Shown: piece by piece, positions 62,765-64,000 of the stretch
Position numbering within the stretch: the first letter of the stretch is position 1
Layout: each line of letters starts with the position of its first letter
From: Nocardioides islandensis
Lineage (GTDB): Bacteria; Actinomycetota; Actinomycetes; Propionibacteriales; Nocardioidaceae
Assembly: GCF_015352455.1 (NCBI RefSeq)
Contig: NZ_JADKPN010000009.1
Span: 148,268-212,267, forward strand
Reading direction: 5' to 3'
DNA: 64,000 bases
Notes under the pieces: model-generated
What the model saw: only the letters and a program-made list of their open reading frames with translations
What the model was told of the DNA's origin: nothing
Databases searched by the model: none
Program-made: the position numbers and the translations under genes

Positions 62765-62818
62765 ATGGCGACCATCGCCCTCACTGCCGCTGACGTGGCC
62801 CTCGTGGACGCCTCATGA
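62765..62818 (+). CDS. 17-residue ORF overlapping DUF302 gene (possible thioredoxin remnant)
   Basis: ATG at 62765 behind GAAGGAG reads MATIALTAADVALVDAS, then TGA overlapping the DUF302 ATG. The start resembles thioredoxin N-termini (MATxxLT...VLVDF), so it could be what remains after an internal deletion, or simply a leader peptide. Confidence 0.35.
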   Translation: MATIALTAADVALVDAS

Positions 62819-63222
62819 GCGGCTACACGATGGCGGTGACCCTCGACCAGCCGTACGACGACGTCGTCTCCCGGGTCAAGGACGCCTTGGCCGAGCAGGG
62901 CTTCGGCGTGCTGACCGAGATCGACGTCCGCGCCACGATGCGCGCCAAGCTCGGGATCGACGTGCCCGACCAGGTGATCCTCGGGGCGTGCCGCCCGGAG
63001 CTCGCCCACCGCGCGCTGGACGCGGCTCCCTCCGTCGCCGCGCTGCTCCCGTGCAACGTCACGGTGCGGACCACGGACGCCGGCACCGTCGTCGAGGTCG
63101 TCGACCCCGCTGTGATGAGCCGCCTGGAGGACAGCGCCGAGATCGGGGCGGTGGCGAACGAGGCTCGCTCCCGCCTGTCGGCAGCACTGCAGGCCCTCGC
63201 GACGATCCCCGAGGTGGCGTGA
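62815..63222 (+). CDS. DUF302 protein
   Basis: A 135-residue protein with the family pattern: TMAVTLDQPYDDVVSRVKDALAEQGFGVLTEIDVRATMRAKLG, ILGACRPELAHRALDAAPSVAALLPCNVTVR. Function unknown; DUF302 genes often neighbour CsoR-type regulators and thiol or copper stress genes. ATG at 62815 overlaps the upstream 17-codon ORF. One bp separates it from the regulator gene. Confidence 0.88.
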   Translation: MSGYTMAVTLDQPYDDVVSRVKDALAEQGFGVLTEIDVRATMRAKLGIDVPDQVILGACRPELAHRALDAAPSVAALLPCNVTVRTTDAGTVVEVVDPAVMSRLEDSAEIGAVANEARSRLSAALQALATIPEVA

Positions 63223-63223
63223 C

Positions 63224-63487
63224 GTGGAGATCGAACCCACCGAGATGCGGGCCATCGTCAACCGCGCCAAGCGGGCCCACGGCCACCTGGGCAAGGTGAT
63301 CTCGATGATGGACGAGGGTGCCGACTGCGAGGTGGTCCTCACGCAGCTGGCCGCCGTCCTCAAGGCCCTCGAGCGCACCGGTTTCGCCATCGTCGCCACC
63401 GGCCTCCAGCAGTGCATGGCGGCCGGAGACGGACCCGAGAGCGTCGACGTGAAGAAGATGGAGAAGCTCTTCCTCGGCCTCGCCTGA
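63224..63487 (+). CDS. CsoR/CstR-family repressor, persulfide-sensor-like
   Basis: An 87-residue all-helical DUF156 protein. Two cysteines 29 residues apart (DCEVVLTQLA and LQQCM) match CsoR Cys36/Cys65 and CstR Cys31/Cys60 spacing. The Cu-binding His of CsoR (four before the second Cys) is Gly here, so copper sensing is unlikely and a CstR-type cysteine persulfide sensor is favoured. GTG start at 63224. It probably represses its own unit through the palindrome at 62707. Confidence 0.85.
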   Translation: MEIEPTEMRAIVNRAKRAHGHLGKVISMMDEGADCEVVLTQLAAVLKALERTGFAIVATGLQQCMAAGDGPESVDVKKMEKLFLGLA

Positions 63488-63515
63488 CCCACCCATCCCC
63501 ACCAGGAGACCAACG

Positions 63516-63905
63516 ATGACCACCCTCGAGACCGACCAGTCGATCCACGGCCGCCGCGTGCTCGACGAGCTCTCCCCGCTCCACCGCCAGCTGCGCCGCG
63601 CCGTACCGGACGTCTACCGCGGGTTCGGCGAGCTGCACGGCGCCGCGTTCGCCGACGGCGCCCTGGACACACGCACCAAGGAGCTGATCGCCCTGGCGAT
63701 CGCGGTGGTCGAGGGCTGCGACGGGTGCATCGCGTCGCACGCCCAGGCGGCGGCCCGCGCCGGGGCGTCGCGGCAGGAGGCCGCGGAGGCCATCGGAGTC
63801 ACCTTCCTGATGCACGGCGGACCCGCCACCATCCACGGTCCCCGCGCGTACGACGCGTTCTGCGAGTTCGCCCCCGAGCTCCCCGGCGACGAGTCTCGCG
63901 CCTAG
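63516..63905 (+). CDS. AhpD-like carboxymuconolactone decarboxylase-family protein
   Basis: A 129-residue all-helical protein. The redox motif E-G-C-D-G-C-I-A-S-H (C-x2-C-x3-H) is that of AhpD-type thiol peroxidases or reductases. It likely handles peroxide or organic (per)sulfides in the CstR-type unit. ATG at 63516 after AGGAGACC, 28 bp behind the regulator. The window ends 95 bp later without another gene. Confidence 0.88.
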   Translation: MTTLETDQSIHGRRVLDELSPLHRQLRRAVPDVYRGFGELHGAAFADGALDTRTKELIALAIAVVEGCDGCIASHAQAAARAGASRQEAAEAIGVTFLMHGGPATIHGPRAYDAFCEFAPELPGDESRA

Positions 63906-64000
63906 GTGTACCCGGCCAGGACCTGGGTAGCGGCGAGCCTGGTTGAACGAACGAGAACCTCCGAATGGGATGTGGCTTGTCTAAGGCCCACTTCCACCCG

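Overview
The window is GC-rich DNA from an actinomycete. The evidence is dense codon packing, frequent GTG starts, ATGA start/stop overlaps, and protein families typical of Actinomycetota. A relative of Nocardioidaceae is plausible but not proven. About 68 genes or gene fragments fill it. No gap between genes exceeds 300 bp, and I see no tRNA, rRNA, CRISPR array, transposase, integrase or attachment site. The last 95 bp (63906-64000) hold no recognisable gene.

The unifying feature is a palindromic element, roughly GGGACCTTNGKCCC, found upstream of some 25 transcription units. It closely resembles the DosR/DevR box of Mycobacterium tuberculosis (core GGGACTWWAGTCCC). The window also encodes what should read it: a two-GAF DevS/DosS-like sensor kinase with the heme-ligand His, a DevR/DosR-like regulator in a USP-regulator-kinase arrangement as in Rv3134c-devR-devS, and a second orphan DevR paralogue. 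Many targets are counterparts of M. tuberculosis DosR-regulon members: NarK, an Rv1738-like DUF1876 protein, Hsp20, an Acg-like nitroreductase, a CtpF-like P-type ATPase, an Rv0569-like DUF1918 protein, a CBS protein, an Rv0080-like flavin-binding protein and ten universal stress proteins (USPs). What is scattered in M. tuberculosis appears here as one contiguous island.

Layout. 1-4.0 kb (-): narK-narG. 4.1-5.9 kb: USP and membrane protein. 6.0-11.5 kb (-): GAPDH, pyruvate:ferredoxin oxidoreductase gamma-alpha-beta, and a flavoprotein fused to a ferredoxin module. 11.6-18.7 kb: small protein, CPBP protease, P-type ATPase, DUF1876, two USPs, stomatin-like protein, Hsp20. 18.9-24.7 kb: alcohol dehydrogenase, USPs, DUF1918, hydrolase, secreted AMIN-like protein. 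24.7-32.9 kb (-): a complete A/V-type ATPase operon ending in a USP gene. 33-37.7 kb (-): ABC transporter, PAP2 phosphatase, phosphodiesterase, flippase-like protein. 37.8-42.3 kb (-): sensor kinase, regulator, two USPs. 42.4-52.3 kb: GNAT/ADP-forming acyl-CoA synthetase, USP, beta-CASP hydrolase, second P-type ATPase, DUF1003, flavodoxin, second regulator. 52.3-59.7 kb (+): CBS-BON protein, nitroreductase, a frameshifted F420-type protein, USP, PPOX protein, alcohol dehydrogenase. 59.8-62.5 kb (+): sulfide:quinone-type oxidoreductase, TusE/DsrC and DsrE proteins. 62.5-63.9 kb: a CsoR/CstR-type regulator with DUF302 and AhpD-like genes behind a perfect 20-bp palindrome.

Inferred physiology: a hypoxia or dormancy programme. 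Nitrate serves as alternative acceptor. Glycolysis continues through GAPDH to pyruvate and PFOR to acetyl-CoA plus reduced ferredoxin. Acetyl-CoA may be cashed in for ATP by the ADP-forming synthetase. Two alcohol dehydrogenases could balance redox, and the A/V-ATPase couples ATP to an ion gradient. This is inference from gene content and shared boxes; no expression data were available.
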